Source: Fodinibius sp034521915 (lineage in GTDB: Bacteria > Bacteroidota > Rhodothermia > Balneolales > Balneolaceae). From it: DNA of 64,000 nucleotides. Shown here piece by piece: positions 26,282 through 35,144 of the stretch (positions are counted from its first letter, which is position 1; each line of letters opens with the position of its first letter). A model generated the notes under the pieces. That model was not told where the DNA came from and did no database searches. It saw nothing but the letters and a program-made list of their open reading frames with translations. A program made the translations under genes and the position numbers. Location: contig NZ_JAXHLU010000001.1 of assembly GCF_034521915.1 (NCBI RefSeq), positions 310,001 to 374,000 on the forward strand, written 5' to 3'.

Positions 26282-26785
26282 TTAACGCCCGAAGTCATCT
26301 TGCACTCTTACAATATCATCTTCATCAGATGGATTATCCGGATCGGTGTGCTGCCATATTTCGGCCAAAATTCCCCAATCATCAAGTCCAACTAAACGAT
26401 GACGTTCGCCCTGTTTTAATTTTACGTATTCACCAGCTTGCAACGTATCTACAGATCCTTGTTCATCGGTATCGCTGGTCATCACTCCGACAGGACCTTC
26501 AAGCACCCGCCATATTTCAGCGCGCCGGTGATGATATTGCCATGAGAGTCTTTTTTGGGGTTGAACAACTAAAATTTTAGGACTCAGTTTTCCCGATATT
26601 CTCAAATCTTCAATATCCTGATCTCCAAAAAATGTTTTGCCAAATTGGGGAGCCTGATCCTCATCAATTACAAAAAACCCGCCCCACGGTCGTTCATAAT
26701 CTTGATCAACGATAGTAAAGCCTTTTTTCTCTATATACTCCTTGGTCTTATCAAATATCTCTTTCTTGGTTCGTTTGCTACTCAT
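26282..26785 (-). CDS. Cupin protein, mannose-6-phosphate isomerase type II-like
   Basis: A 167-residue single-cupin protein of the group related to the C-terminal domain of type II phosphomannose isomerases. The cupin core is SWQYHHRRAEIWRVLEGPVGV (shown here as two conserved histidines followed by Glu and Arg) and then LKQGERHRLVG, with GILAEIWQ closing the barrel. The N-terminal ERPWGGFFVIDED is also typical. It separates hisA from hisF but runs in the opposite direction. Substrate unknown. Confidence 0.75.
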   Translation of the reverse strand: MSSKRTKKEIFDKTKEYIEKKGFTIVDQDYERPWGGFFVIDEDQAPQFGKTFFGDQDIEDLRISGKLSPKILVVQPQKRLSWQYHHRRAEIWRVLEGPVGVMTSDTDEQGSVDTLQAGEYVKLKQGERHRLVGLDDWGILAEIWQHTDPDNPSDEDDIVRVQDDFGR

Positions 26786-26851
26786 CAGAAATTATTTTTG
26801 TGATTTCCTTTTATTGAGAGGCAAAAGGTACAAATAATCCAGTACCTCACA

Positions 26852-26881
26852 TAAAAAAAGCCGCGGCAAAACCGCGGCTCG
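26852..26881 (-). terminator. Rho-independent terminator of the 30-residue CxxC protein
   Basis: Minus-strand GAGCCGCGG and CCGCGGCTT arms around 26880-26860 with loop TTTTG, then TTTTTTTAT. It lies 24 bases after the stop of the small zinc-ribbon gene and marks that gene as a separate transcript. Confidence 0.85.
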
Positions 26882-26904
26882 AATTATTTGTAAGTTAAAA
26901 TCAA

Positions 26905-26997
26905 TTAGTTTTCGCGTTCGCAATCAATCTTTGGTTCTTTTTGACACGGATCAACTGCCGTTGCTCCACATTGAGGACACTCTGTTGGTTTTGCCAT
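26905..26997 (-). CDS. 30-residue zinc-ribbon-like miniprotein
   Basis: A short frame starting MAKPTECPQCGATAVDP and containing four Cys: CPQC at 7-10 and single Cys at about 18 and 26 (PCQKEPKIDCEREN). The CxxC pair plus two further Cys is a plausible metal site. It has its own strong terminator and stands isolated in the gap between hisA/cupin and hisF. It is too short for the usual length cut-off. No function can be assigned. Confidence 0.7.
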   Translation of the reverse strand: MAKPTECPQCGATAVDPCQKEPKIDCEREN

Positions 26998-27214
26998 AGT
27001 ACTCGGTCTTTTGAGTTAACCTTCATTCAACCATACAAAAATATTCAATAACACGATCCTCAGAAGGGAAATTTAAATTCGGTCTAATTAATTATTCATT
27101 ACCAAAAATTACACGTTTGGGTAAACATTTTTAGTGTTCACTATTTTAACCTGTTTCCCTAAGATTTTCTATATTAAGCTACTAATCAATTATTGATCTC
27201 CACGAATCTGTTCT

Positions 27215-27976
27215 ATGCTCGCAAAACGTATTATTCCCTGTCTCGATATTAAAGGCGGTCGAACCGTTAAAGGCGTAAATTTTGAAGGACTGCGCGATGC
27301 CGGAGATCCCGTTGAGTTGGCCAAGCGCTATTCCGATGAAGGAGCAGATGAGCTCGTATTTTTGGATATCACGGCTACGAAAGAGAAACGAAAAACCCTG
27401 GTTGATCTCGTAAAAAAAATCGCGCTCGAGATCGATATCCCCTTTACTGTGGGGGGAGGAATCAGCAATACTGAACAGATCGCAGAACTACTACATGCAG
27501 GTGCTGATAAGGTGTCTTTGAATAGTGCTATCGTTCGTGATCCTGACCTCATTAACAGAGCAGCCGAACAGTTCGGCTCGCAATGTATTGTAGCCGCCGT
27601 CGATGCCAAACGTATTGAGGATGAATGGATCGTTTTCATTTCGGGTGGTTCAAAAAATACCGGAAAAAATGCCTTGGAATGGATTAAAGAAGTTGAAAAA
27701 CGCGGCGCCGGAGAAATCCTCCTTACGAGTATGGATCAAGATGGAACCAAAGAAGGCTATGATATAGAACTACTGCAACAAGTCAACGAATTTACCACCA
27801 TTCCCGTTATTGCCAGCGGCGGTGCCGGCACCAAAAAACACTGTATAGATGCCATAAAAGAGGGAAATGCTGATGCTGTGCTGGCCGCCAGTATTTTTCA
27901 CTTTCAGGAAATTGAAATTTCTGATCTTAAAGAAGAGCTTCAGAAGGCCAACATATCTATTCGTACTACCAAATAA
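27215..27976 (+). CDS. hisF: Imidazole glycerol phosphate synthase, cyclase subunit
   Basis: TIM barrel that partners HisH to form IGP and AICAR. The 253 residues carry the catalytic Asp residues in RIIPCLDIKGGRTVKG (Asp11) and AAVDAKRIED, plus GGGISNTEQ and ASGGAGTKKH phosphate loops. Upstream, after the small CxxC gene, 217 bases of AT-rich DNA hold its presumed promoter (TATATT-like sequence near 27169) but no second leader peptide. hisIE follows 81 bases later. Confidence 0.97.
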   Translation: MLAKRIIPCLDIKGGRTVKGVNFEGLRDAGDPVELAKRYSDEGADELVFLDITATKEKRKTLVDLVKKIALEIDIPFTVGGGISNTEQIAELLHAGADKVSLNSAIVRDPDLINRAAEQFGSQCIVAAVDAKRIEDEWIVFISGGSKNTGKNALEWIKEVEKRGAGEILLTSMDQDGTKEGYDIELLQQVNEFTTIPVIASGGAGTKKHCIDAIKEGNADAVLAASIFHFQEIEISDLKEELQKANISIRTTK

Positions 27977-28057
27977 ATTTTAATAGGTCGTATCGTGTAA
28001 TCCGTATTATTCTGTTTATCAAAATTACACTATGCAATACGCAATAAGCTTTAAAGT

Positions 28058-28672
28058 ATGATTAATATCGATTCTCTAGATTTTGAAAAAGTTAATGGAT
28101 TAATGCCGGCCATCATTCAAGACGCCAATAATTTTCAAGTATTGATGCTCGGCTATATGAATAAAGAGGCCCTGCAAAAAACACTTAAAGAAGAACGCGT
28201 TACATTTTTCAGTCGCACCAAGCAGCGACTTTGGACCAAGGGTGAAACATCGGGCAATTATTTGGATGTGGTGGATATCCAGCAAGATTGTGACGATGAT
28301 ACCTTGCTCATTTTAGCTAAACCGCACGGACCTACTTGCCACACGGGCGAACAATCCTGTTTTTATCGAAAAGATTTTAAACCCACAAAAAATTTAAATT
28401 TCCTAAACGATCTGGAAGAACTTATCATCAGTCGAAAGAAGGAAATGCCAGAGGGTTCCTACACGACTTCCCTTTTTACCGATGGGATTGACAAAATTGC
28501 CCAAAAAGTGGGTGAAGAGGCTGTAGAAACGGTTATTGAAGCTAAAAATGAGAATCACAGCTTAGTTGACGAAGTATCAGACCTAATCTATCACCTGCTG
28601 GTTTTATTAGTTGAGAAAGGCGTTCCGCTACAATCTGTCGTAAAGAACCTTGAAGAACGTCATGACAAATAA
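28058..28672 (+). CDS. hisI: Bifunctional phosphoribosyl-AMP cyclohydrolase / phosphoribosyl-ATP pyrophosphatase
   Basis: Fused HisI-HisE (hisIE), steps two and three. The HisI part (about 1-110) has FSRTKQRLWTKGETSGN, QQDCDDDTLL and PTCHTGEQSCF with the metal-binding Cys and His residues. The HisE part (about 115-204) has EGSYTTSLFTDGIDKIAQK, then VGEEAVETVIEAKN and the DLIYHLLVLL helix. The gene completes the second his transcript (hisF-hisIE). Only a histidinol-phosphate phosphatase is missing from the pathway in this window. Confidence 0.96.
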   Translation: MINIDSLDFEKVNGLMPAIIQDANNFQVLMLGYMNKEALQKTLKEERVTFFSRTKQRLWTKGETSGNYLDVVDIQQDCDDDTLLILAKPHGPTCHTGEQSCFYRKDFKPTKNLNFLNDLEELIISRKKEMPEGSYTTSLFTDGIDKIAQKVGEEAVETVIEAKNENHSLVDEVSDLIYHLLVLLVEKGVPLQSVVKNLEERHDK

Positions 28673-28732
28673 AGACGGATAGTTCAAGTTCTACACTTGG
28701 ATCAGAGTTAGTAAATCCTTCCCCATATAACA

Positions 28733-28756
28733 AGCGCGGGAATTAATTCCTGCGCT
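28733..28756. repeat. Palindrome AGCGCGGGAATT/AATTCCTGCGCT between convergent genes
   Basis: A 24-base palindrome with one mismatch, almost identical to the perfect copy at 32807-32830. Both lie between convergently transcribed genes. It may be a bidirectional terminator or a member of a dispersed repeat family. The same 280-base gap holds, at about 28893-28925, GAGATCGCCGCACTTCGTTC-type sequence common in dispersed intergenic repeats; I see no gene. Confidence 0.65.
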
Positions 28757-28952
28757 ATTGACGTCATTATTCTAAAATTCATCGGATTGCAACTCCAGTC
28801 ACTCGATGTATTTAAAAAGGGTTCTGCAAAACCTCCGAAAATTAACTTGCCATTACGAATCTAAGAATCAATATTCCGATCAAAGTTTTAAAAAGGAGAT
28901 CGCCGCACTTCGTTCGCGATGACAGTATGGTTTTCCAAAGATCTCTCGAATA

Positions 28953-29960
28953 TTATTTTACGCCCAGCACTTCTTTTGACATGTGCATCGTTACCAGCAT
29001 GTGCGGCACGTCTACCACTTCGGCAATTTTGAGATCCCCCGCCAACGAACATAGCGCATAGGCATCATTGCGATCCATGCCGTGTTCTTCTTCGAGATAA
29101 TCAATCATATAACGCGTTGCCTTCTTCGCCGCTTCATCAATGGTTTTTCCGAACCCGGTTACCGCATAATAATCATCCGTTTCGTATTGCGGCTCTTGAA
29201 TTTTTCGTCCTCCTTTGATCACTTCCACTTCGTAAACAATGCGCGTAGGCGCTTCAATGGCCGTACCACAAACTTCTCCGTGACCTTGTGCGGCATGAGC
29301 ATCACCTATTGAAAACAGGGCTCCTTCTACCTGTACAGGGAAATAAATAGTAGTTCCCTCTGTCATATTGGGGTCATCCATATTACCGCCGTTAGCCCGC
29401 GGCGGTACGGTTGAAAGCTCTTCTTCTGTATCTGGCGCCACACCCATGACGCCCGGAAAGGGATCGATAGGAATATTAATACTATCGTTAAAAGCTGCAG
29501 TATTATCCCCTTCATTAAATTCAAACGTCTTCAAATACGGCTCATCAAACTCATCGGCCAAAAAACCGAAGCCGGGAATAATACCGGTCCATCCCCAACT
29601 GCCCAATTCAATTTTGTGCAGTTTAACTTTGAGCACATCTCCCGGCTCTGCCCCCTCAACATAAACAGGTCCGGTTAGCGGGTGAATGGGATCAAAGCTT
29701 AAATTTTTGATATCCTCTACCGTGGATTCCGGAGTTAACTGCTGGTCGGATGCCTCTTCGGTATTTACTTCAACCACCGCTCCCGACTCCACGCGAATAA
29801 GCGGTTCTACGGTACTACTCCAGTAACTATGCGTTTGATCGGCTGAGAGCGTATACTGCGGCTCCGGAACAACCTCTAAATTTCCGGTATCCGACATCTT
29901 TTGTTCACATCCTATCCCCAATAACAATATTAATCCGAATATTAAAGTATGCTGTTTCAT
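28953..29960 (-). CDS. Acetamidase/formamidase-family lipoprotein
   Basis: A 335-residue member of the FmdA/AmdA amidase family. The start is set at the ATG at 29960 because the residues that follow form a lipoprotein signal (hydrophobic core then LLGIGCEQK, Cys at about 18). The mature part has the family signatures PLTGPVYVEGAEPGDVL, GDAHAAQGHGEVCGTA and YALCSLAGDLKIAEVVD. Family members hydrolyse formamide or short amides. The lipobox is uncommon in cytosolic formamidases and places this one in the envelope. It follows the OPT transporter by 28 bases on the same strand, so uptake and amide hydrolysis may be linked (inference). Confidence 0.88.
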   Translation of the reverse strand: MKQHTLIFGLILLLGIGCEQKMSDTGNLEVVPEPQYTLSADQTHSYWSSTVEPLIRVESGAVVEVNTEEASDQQLTPESTVEDIKNLSFDPIHPLTGPVYVEGAEPGDVLKVKLHKIELGSWGWTGIIPGFGFLADEFDEPYLKTFEFNEGDNTAAFNDSINIPIDPFPGVMGVAPDTEEELSTVPPRANGGNMDDPNMTEGTTIYFPVQVEGALFSIGDAHAAQGHGEVCGTAIEAPTRIVYEVEVIKGGRKIQEPQYETDDYYAVTGFGKTIDEAAKKATRYMIDYLEEEHGMDRNDAYALCSLAGDLKIAEVVDVPHMLVTMHMSKEVLGVK

Positions 29961-29988
29961 TGTAACCCTGTTTATAATTAACATTTGA

Positions 29989-32037
29989 TTATTTCTTAAC
30001 GGCTACTTTGTATAGCCAAATTATAAAAAACACTGCTGCCAATGCGCCCAGCCAATCGGCAAACGGTGCAAATGACTCCGGAACTAACCTGATAGCATCG
30101 GTACTCTCCTGTATGGCAAACGGAATGGCCAACACTATACCAATCAGTGCCTCTCCAGTTATTAGTCCCGATGAAAACAATAATCCCCTGCGCTCTGCCT
30201 TAGTTTTAGCGGCTTCCACATCGGCTCCTTCCTGTTTTGCTCGATTGACCACCATTCGTCCGGCCCACCATGCAATCATACCTCCGATAAAAATAGGTAC
30301 TGTAAGTTCAAGAGGCAGATATATCCCAACTGCGACTGCAAGTACGGGCGTTCGAAATTCATACTCTTTGGATTCGAGGATTTTATCCAAAATAATAATA
30401 GCCACCGCAATAACCGCTCCTATCCAGATCATATTCCATTCCAAATTGCGGGCGAATACCCCTTCAGCCACTGACTGCATGAGCGTAGCTTGTGGAGCGC
30501 TCAACATTTCTGCGGAACTCATTCCCTCACGCGGCAAAACCCCACCTAATCCGTATGCGTTGAACAGTAAACTCAATATTGGGGCAATAACTAAGGCTGC
30601 CGAAACAACACCCACAATCTGCATAATTTGCTGTTTATACGGAGTTGCCCCTACGATCTGACCCGCTTTTAAATCCTGCATATTATCACCGGCAATAGCA
30701 GCGGCACAAGCCACCATTGCCCCAACCAGAATTGCCGCAGCTGCAGCGGCCTGAGCTCTTCCCGTATCAACTGAGAAATCAAGCTGAGAACCCAAAAGAG
30801 CCAATAGTATCAGTGACGTTGCCAAAATAGTAGCTATGGTTACCCCCGAAATAGGGTTATTGGATGACCCTACAAGACCGGCCATATATCCGGCAACAGA
30901 AGAAAATAGAAAACCGGCCACTAACGAAAATACAGCACCTATTCCCATTGTGGTCCAATACAGTCCGCTCGATACCGGCAGATGCGTTGTATCAATAACC
31001 TGGGTGAACACGATAAAGATCGGGACGGCTAATCCAATGATTCCCCATAACACGTAATTGATAGGCATATCACGCTCGGTGCGTGGTATATCGGCACTTT
31101 CTCCGGTACGAGCTTTCTTAACCGCTTCCCATGATGATGCGATTCCATCCTTCAGTGGTTTGGCAAGTGAAATCAACGCCCAGATACCTCCAACAACCAT
31201 GGCTCCAACACCCATATAGCGAATCTTTTGACTCCAGATTTCGAGGGCCGCATCGTATCCACTCATATTTCCAACGACTTCGGCGACATCAGCAGGACTT
31301 GCAAATGCCATGTACAGTGGAATTCCGAACAACCATGAAATGAGTCCCCCTGCAAAGACGAGTACCGCAATATTTAATCCCACAATATATCCGACTCCCA
31401 GGAGAGCCACCGACAGTTCTGTCCCCATCCCGAAGATAGATTTACCAGCTGTCACCGATCCGCTTACTGATCCCGAAAACAATTTAAATCCTGTTTGTCC
31501 CAATTTATACAGTGCGGCAGCCAGACCGGCCCAGGCAATTTGTACAATACCCTTACCACCTTCGGTCCCCGCCTTCAACACCTCACCGGTAGCAACGCCT
31601 TCCGGAAATTTAAGCTTCTTCTCGATGATGAGAGCTCTTCGCAGTGGAATAGTAAAAAGTACTCCAAGAATCCCGCCAAACATGGCAATGGCCATGGTAT
31701 CGAGGAAAGGAAAGTCTGACCAGTAGCGGAGCAAAATAAGGGCGGGTAAGGTAAAAATAACTCCCGCAGCTAATGATTCACCGGCCGATGCCGCCGTCTG
31801 CACAATATTGTTTTCCAGGATATTTGACTCTTTAAACATCCGTAATACTGCCATGGAAATAACGGCCGCCGGAATGGAGGCCGAGACTGTCATCCCCACT
31901 TTTAATCCCAGATAGGCATTGGCACCGGCCAAAATGGCCGAAAGCAAAATTCCCAGAATTACCGCTTTAAATGTTATTTGCGGATAATCATCCTCCGCTC
32001 GAACATACGGTACAAATTGCTTGGTCTCGTCACTCAA
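29989..32037 (-). CDS. OPT-family oligopeptide transporter
   Basis: A 682-residue inner-membrane protein with about 15 hydrophobic segments. It has family landmarks YLGLKVGMTVSASIPAAVIS near residue 45, the EGVATGEVLKAG loop, and GSSNNPISGVTIATI in the middle. OPT members import small peptides or metal chelates. Start codon TTG at 32037 is preferred because a GGGGGA sequence lies about 7 bases upstream and no in-frame ATG precedes it. It is the first gene of a two-gene unit with the amidase lipoprotein. Confidence 0.93.
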   Translation of the reverse strand: MSDETKQFVPYVRAEDDYPQITFKAVILGILLSAILAGANAYLGLKVGMTVSASIPAAVISMAVLRMFKESNILENNIVQTAASAGESLAAGVIFTLPALILLRYWSDFPFLDTMAIAMFGGILGVLFTIPLRRALIIEKKLKFPEGVATGEVLKAGTEGGKGIVQIAWAGLAAALYKLGQTGFKLFSGSVSGSVTAGKSIFGMGTELSVALLGVGYIVGLNIAVLVFAGGLISWLFGIPLYMAFASPADVAEVVGNMSGYDAALEIWSQKIRYMGVGAMVVGGIWALISLAKPLKDGIASSWEAVKKARTGESADIPRTERDMPINYVLWGIIGLAVPIFIVFTQVIDTTHLPVSSGLYWTTMGIGAVFSLVAGFLFSSVAGYMAGLVGSSNNPISGVTIATILATSLILLALLGSQLDFSVDTGRAQAAAAAAILVGAMVACAAAIAGDNMQDLKAGQIVGATPYKQQIMQIVGVVSAALVIAPILSLLFNAYGLGGVLPREGMSSAEMLSAPQATLMQSVAEGVFARNLEWNMIWIGAVIAVAIIILDKILESKEYEFRTPVLAVAVGIYLPLELTVPIFIGGMIAWWAGRMVVNRAKQEGADVEAAKTKAERRGLLFSSGLITGEALIGIVLAIPFAIQESTDAIRLVPESFAPFADWLGALAAVFFIIWLYKVAVKK

Positions 32038-32203
32038 ATCATTCCCCCGTTATTTCTGGTTGATTCGCTGCAAATTAAAAGAACTAAACAAGAAAGCAAG
32101 AGGCAGATTAACCGGTTGCCATTTTCATCCCTACTCTTTGCTTACTATCGGTGTTTTTGTACTTTGGGCTGCAAAATATCAGTAAAGAATACAACCACCT
32201 ACT

Positions 32204-32620
32204 ATGAAAATTACGATCGATCACCTTGAAGATTTGCACATGGAAGCCCAAAATGAAGAAGGCGGCAAAATTCGCATGGATGGGACAACCGAAATAGGAG
32301 GAATCGAAGGAGGATTTAGTCCCATGCAGTTATTACTCGCAGGAATTGGCGGCTGCAGTGCTATCGATATTATTGGAATTCTGGAAAAGCAGAAACAACC
32401 ACTCGAAGATTTACAAGTCATCGTCGATGGTGATAAACAATCCGCCGGAACCTATTCTGAATTTAAGACCATCCAGCTGAATTTTGTTTTCACCGGCGAT
32501 CTCGAAGAAAAGAAGGTGGAACGAGCTATTGATCTGTCACTCGACAAGTATTGCTCGGTTTCAAAGGCTCTCGAAAAAGGATCTGAGATCTCCTACAGTT
32601 ATGAAATAAGATCCAGCTAA
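32204..32620 (+). CDS. OsmC-family protein (YhfA-like)
   Basis: A 138-residue OsmC-fold protein. The two cysteines are in AGIGGCSAIDIIGIL (about Cys48) and LDKYCSVSKALEKG (about Cys113). The sequence resembles the YhfA-like branch more than OsmC or Ohr, so peroxidase activity is likely but not certain. It is divergent from the OPT transporter and convergent with ilvD; a 24-base palindrome lies in the 300-base gap after it. Confidence 0.85.
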   Translation: MKITIDHLEDLHMEAQNEEGGKIRMDGTTEIGGIEGGFSPMQLLLAGIGGCSAIDIIGILEKQKQPLEDLQVIVDGDKQSAGTYSEFKTIQLNFVFTGDLEEKKVERAIDLSLDKYCSVSKALEKGSEISYSYEIRSS

Positions 32621-32806
32621 TATCGGAAAGCTCTCAAAAACCGAAAAAGAAAGCCATTCGCACCTAAACGAGCATAACGAATACCGAGAGCACTCCACGC
32701 CATTTTATCTGAACTCGAGTTTTGTGTTCGATTCAGCCAAATACGCGAGGGCCTAGTTTTTAACTCAGGTTATTTACTTTGAGTACTAAAATCTATATCG
32801 ATCTTT

Positions 32807-32830
32807 AGCGCGGGAATTAATTCCCGCGCT
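32807..32830. repeat. Perfect 24-base palindrome between OsmC gene and ilvD
   Basis: Arms AGCGCGGGAATT and AATTCCCGCGCT join without a loop, followed by TTCTATTTTT on the + strand. It is the second copy of the palindrome at 28733. It may serve as a terminator for both convergent genes. The rest of 32621-32918 shows no gene. Confidence 0.7.
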
Positions 32831-32918
32831 TTCTATTTTTCAGGCTTTAATAGTACCCAAAAAGTATTTCTCTATCTCAACTCTCCAAAAATTTAAATAC
32901 CTGAAGATTTGAACGCTC

Positions 32919-34599
32919 TCACCTATCCGTAACACAACCCTCGGAAGCTGACGAAACCAATTTGGCATATTTATAAAGTGATCCGCTTTTTACATCCAAA
33001 GGTGGAGCCTCCCAATTCTTGCGGCGCTCTTCCAGCTCATCTTTTGAAAGGTGAACATCAATTTCCCGAGTATCCGCATCAATCGTAATCGTATCCCCAT
33101 CTTTTATTAGCGCAATAGCACCTCCAACCTGTGCCTCCGGCGTAACATGACCAATTACAAAACCGTGCGAACCACCCGAAAAACGTCCGTCGGTAATCAG
33201 GGCCACATCCTTCCCTAAGCCAGCCCCCATAATGGCGGCCGTGATGGAAAGCATTTCGCGCATTCCCGGCCCACCCTTAGGGTCCTTCGTAACGGATTAC
33301 AACCACATCGCCCTTTTGGACTTCTCCGCCTTCAATACCTTTCAGGCTTTCCTCCTCGGAGTTATATACACGCGCCGTACCGGTAAAACGCGTGCCCTCC
33401 TTCCCCGTAATTTTGGCAACAGCTCCCTCCGAAGCCAAATTACCGTATAAAATTTGCAGGTGGCCGGTCTCTTTAATAGGATTATCGATGGGCGAAATAA
33501 TATTCTGTTCCTCAAAAAGACCAGGTACATCCGCCACATTTTCTTCAAGCGTATTTCCGGTAACCGTCAGGCAATCACCGTGCAGATATCCTTCTTCAAG
33601 TAGCAATTTTTGCACTGCCGGAACGCCCCCCACATTGTAAAGATCCTCCATTACATACTTACCACTTGGTTTTAAATCAGCCAAATACGGTGTTTGGTTA
33701 CTAATCTCTTGAAAATCATCAATCGTAAATGGGACTTCTGCAGAACGGGCAATGGCCAGCAAATGCATCACTGCATTAGTTGATCCGCCCAGAGCGACAG
33801 TAATCGTCACTGCATTTTCCAGGGCCTTTCGAGTAATAATATCACGTGGTTTGATATCTTCCTCAAGTAAATGAAATATAGCATTTCCCGCCCGTTGGCA
33901 TTCTTCTATTTTTTGCTGATGGGTTGCAGGAATTGAGGAACTGAAGGGCAAGCTCATTCCCATCGTTTCAATAGCGGATGCCATCGTATTAGCAGTGTAC
34001 ATTCCACCACATGCTCCGGCCCCGGGACAAGCGTGCCGAAGCACATCATGCATTTCATCCTTGCTTATCTCATCCGACAAATACTGTCCATAAGATTCAA
34101 AAGCCGATACCACGTCGAGATCTTTTCCATTTAATTTTCCCGGTCGAATGGTGCCTCCATATACCATAATTGAAGGACGATTAAAGCGAGCCATAGCCAT
34201 AATTGAGCCCGGCATATTTTTATCACATCCCACAATCGAGATATTGCCATCGTACCACTGTGCTCGCATCACCGTTTCAATTGAATCCGCAATAATTTCG
34301 CGCGACTGTAAGGAATACTTCATTCCCTGGGTCCCCATCGAAATTCCATCGCTCACACCTATGCTGTGAAACACAAAACCAACCAGTCCCGCATCCCACA
34401 CACTGTCGCGAACGTGCACAGCAAGATCATTTAAATGCATATTACATGGATTCCCCTCCCACCCAGTACTGGCAATACCGACTTGTGCCTTCTTCATATC
34501 ATCATCGGTAAGGCCGGCGCCATAAAGCATAGCCTGAGAGCCAACCTGCGATTCTTTTTCTGTAAGTCTTGAACTGTATTTATTGAGCTTGTGAGACAT
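32919..34599 (-). pseudogene. ilvD: Dihydroxy-acid dehydratase IlvD, split by a +1 frameshift
   Basis: Iron-sulfur dehydratase of the third step of isoleucine and valine synthesis. The N-terminal frame (start ATG 34599, MSHKLNKYSSRL) holds the cluster ligands in GNPCNMH, GCDKNMPG and GACGGMYTANTM and ends at VIRYEGP with TAA at 33279-33277. The conserved continuation KGGPGMREMLS is in the next frame and runs to 32919. Joined, the protein is about 559 residues, normal length. The expected sequence is restored exactly if one base is skipped at the stop: codon CCC, then T, then AAG. CCC followed by T is a known type of +1 slippery site, but a one-base assembly error or mutation is equally possible. 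It is divergent from the ilvB operon. Confidence 0.9.
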
Positions 34600-34742
34600 A
34601 AACGGCGTTTTAGACAATTTATATTTTGTGATAAGAGACTGCCAAACGATTGAAATATTCTCTATACAAAAAGACAAAAAGCTACAATAATCCAAAGATT
34701 ATTCAAGAGAACAATACAAATAATCTGTAATCAGAATTAAAT

Positions 34743-34771
34743 TTGACAAGAGAATATCCGTTACCTATAAT
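34743..34771 (+). promoter_or_regulatory. Sigma-70 consensus promoter of the ilv-leu operon
   Basis: TTGACA at 34743-34748 and TATAAT at 34766-34771, both perfect matches, with the ideal 17-base spacer. The predicted start is about 34778, roughly 110 bases before the leader ATG. Perfect -35/-10 elements contrast with the TAnnTTTG type seen at other genes here. Confidence 0.6.
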
Positions 34772-34886
34772 ATTGATTCTTATTTGAAAGAAATAGCTGA
34801 AATTGAATTCACAAGCAATAAATATTAACGCATTAGACAAACAATCGGGAGTATTTTCCGATCTGTTCAATGCTGATGGTATTTTT

Positions 34887-35054
34887 ATGTTGCTTGTACA
34901 TTCGTTGCTCTCTCCCTTCACTTCTTTAGCTGTTTCTATCTCTTCTATAGTAGAAATAATTAGTATAGAGTCTGTAATAGGTCTGCTAAACCTACTAATT
35001 ATTCTATCTATTCTAATTTCTGGCATTATTAACCTAATCCTAATTATTAACTAA
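34887..35054 (+). CDS. Branched-chain-amino-acid-rich leader peptide of ilvB
   Basis: A 55-codon frame from ATG 34887 to TAA 35052-35054 in which 32 codons are Ile, Leu or Val. The density is highest near the end: 19 of the last 26 codons (VIGLLNLLIILSILISG, then IINLILIIN). It ends 90 bases before ilvB and lies just upstream of an RNA that can fold in two ways. The composition and place match leader peptides of ilv/leu operons. The ATG is the only one in this frame; the ribosome-binding site is weak, so the exact start is less sure than the C-terminal part. Confidence 0.82.
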   Translation: MLLVHSLLSPFTSLAVSISSIVEIISIESVIGLLNLLIILSILISGIINLILIIN

Positions 35055-35062
35055 CCATAACA

Positions 35063-35143
35063 GCCAGAGGTTAGAAACTGAATTCCTGATCATATTTAAA
35101 CTTTCTTCTGACCTCTGGCGGGAAAAGTATATCTGCGAGGTCA
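35063..35143 (+). promoter_or_regulatory. Alternative RNA structure controlling the ilvB ribosome-binding site
   Basis: Three arms are seen. Arm 1 GCCAGAGGTTAG (35063-35074) pairs over 12 bases (one G-T) with arm 2 CTGACCTCTGGC (35108-35119). Arm 2 can instead pair perfectly over 7 bases (TGACCTC, 35109-35115) with arm 3 GAGGTCA (35137-35143), which contains the GAGGT Shine-Dalgarno sequence just before the ilvB ATG at 35145. No T-run follows either hairpin, so this looks like translational rather than transcriptional attenuation. A ribosome at the leader stop codon (35052) would cover the first bases of arm 1. Confidence 0.72.
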
Positions 35144-35144
35144 C

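Noticed and set aside
30008..30661. 217-codon plus-strand frame opposite the OPT transporter
   Set aside because: Shadow of a hydrophobic membrane-protein gene; low-complexity Ala/Ser/Pro sequence without a fold.
34600..34695. 32-residue N-terminal extension of IlvD
   Set aside because: The family starts near MSHKLNKYSSRL (ATG 34599); the extension has no conservation cue.
34703..35026. 107-codon minus-strand frame upstream of ilvD
   Set aside because: It is the complement of the Ile/Leu-rich leader region; the leader on the plus strand explains the sequence better.
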